From positions 1 through 5,916 of the forward strand of contig JABJAS010000271.1 in assembly GCA_018666055.1 (NCBI GenBank): a stretch of 5,916 bases of DNA, in the 5' to 3' direction. Positions 5,378-5,916 of the stretch are shown here, in pieces. This DNA is from Halieaceae bacterium. GTDB taxonomy: Bacteria > Pseudomonadota > Gammaproteobacteria > Pseudomonadales > Halieaceae. Positions within the stretch are counted from its first letter, which is position 1; each line of letters starts with the position of its first letter. The position numbers and the translations under genes were made by a program. Below the pieces are notes generated by a model. That model was not told the origin of the DNA and did no database searches. It saw only the letters and a list, made by a program, of their open reading frames with translations.

Positions 5378-5916
5378 GCTCCAAGCGTTAGCCGTATCCC
5401 AGCGACACCGCCTATTCCACAGCCAACACAAGCGCCAATTGCAGCTGAGCTAACGAGAGTTGCGGCATCAAGCGGGCAGTCTCAACCAGCGCCAGTTCCT
5501 GCAGCGCCAGCGCCTGCATTGTCCGCGTTCGCGGTGCCACAACCTGCTGTGATTACGGATCGATCTGCTGCGCCACCCCTGGCTCAACCGGCGCAAGCGG
5601 CAAACGTTGCGCCAGCACAAGCGGCACCACAACCGGCCCAGGCTTCGCCAGAGATCCAGGCTGTTGTTCAGGTGCTCACGCGCCCGCCCGGCCCTGAGAC
5701 AGCAGATCTATTGCGCACAAGCCAACCAGCCGCGCTAGAGCAACAAGCTGCAAATGCAGACACTGAAAATGCAGCAGATGACCCAGATGCTGATGTGCCA
5801 GACCTGCGGCTAGACCTGATCGCCGCCCCCCTTGATCGCAACGGCGGTGGATACCGTTATGATCAATCAAACGGCGCCGATACGGCAGAGAATGATGCAC
5901 TCATTGCAGAAGCAGA
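5378..5916 (+). pseudogene. Pro/Ala/Gln-rich protein, 5' end removed, open at window edge
   Basis: One plus-strand frame is open for 179 codons from the IS end to the right edge. The only nearby in-frame stop upstream lies inside the IS (TGA at 5369-5371), and the frame contains no ATG, so the native start was lost. The first 100 or so residues are low-complexity Pro/Ala/Gln (for example PAPVPAAPAPA and AQPAQAANVAPAQAAPQPAQA). Then comes a more ordered, acidic part (ENAADDPDADVPDLRLDLIAAPLDRNGGG, written here as ENAADDPDADVPD then LRLDLIAAPLDRN). Such linkers occur in secreted, envelope and periplasm-spanning proteins, but no fold or motif identifies it. Codons with CAA, GCA and ACA are commoner here than in the IS, so the DNA has a different origin. 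TTG or GTG could serve as a fortuitous start, in which case it would be a short live gene. Confidence 0.6.

Noticed and set aside
1..5916. CRISPR array, tRNA, rRNA or toxin-antitoxin pair
   Set aside because: I saw no regularly spaced repeats, no cloverleaf with a CCA-adjacent stem, no rRNA signature, and no small paired genes with toxin or antitoxin motifs.

Overview
The window looks like an accessory (mobile) region of an alphaproteobacterium, possibly a sphingomonad or acetic-acid-bacterium relative; this is judged from protein style and G+C-rich codon use, with no rRNA or housekeeping gene to confirm it. It reads as the edge of an integrative element or plasmid that an IS3-family insertion sequence has rearranged.

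Layout. Positions 1-3301 hold three minus-strand genes in one apparent transcription unit, read from right to left. The first is a 148-residue conserved hypothetical with a DUF2786-like N-terminus (3301-2855). The second is a type IA topoisomerase of the TopB/topoisomerase III class with a DUF5710-like C-terminus (2737-401). The third is a hypothetical gene that starts inside the 3' end of the topoisomerase gene and runs off the left edge (453-1). Positions 3302-3484 are intergenic with nothing firm. Positions 3485-3806 hold the C-terminal part of a tyrosine-recombinase integrase on the minus strand, cut off abruptly by the IS.

Positions 3807-5377 are a complete IS3-family element. It has 26-bp imperfect terminal inverted repeats, orfA and orfB overlapping by ATGA with an A7 slip tract, and a 16-bp perfect inverted repeat over the orfA start. 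Its orfB carries a 39-nt in-frame palindromic insertion directly before the catalytic glutamate. The rest, 5378-5916, is one continuous plus-strand frame coding for a proline/alanine/glutamine-rich protein. It has no start codon of its own and is open at the right edge.

How it fits together. The integrase, topoisomerase and small hypothetical genes are typical cargo and maintenance genes of integrative elements. The IS has no target-site duplication, and unrelated truncated frames lie on its two sides, so it probably marks a deletion or recombination junction. The most unusual signal is the 13-residue palindrome-encoded insertion in the transposase active site. It resembles in principle the small palindromic elements that insert in frame into genes of some alphaproteobacteria. 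I did not find a clear new defence or other multi-gene system.
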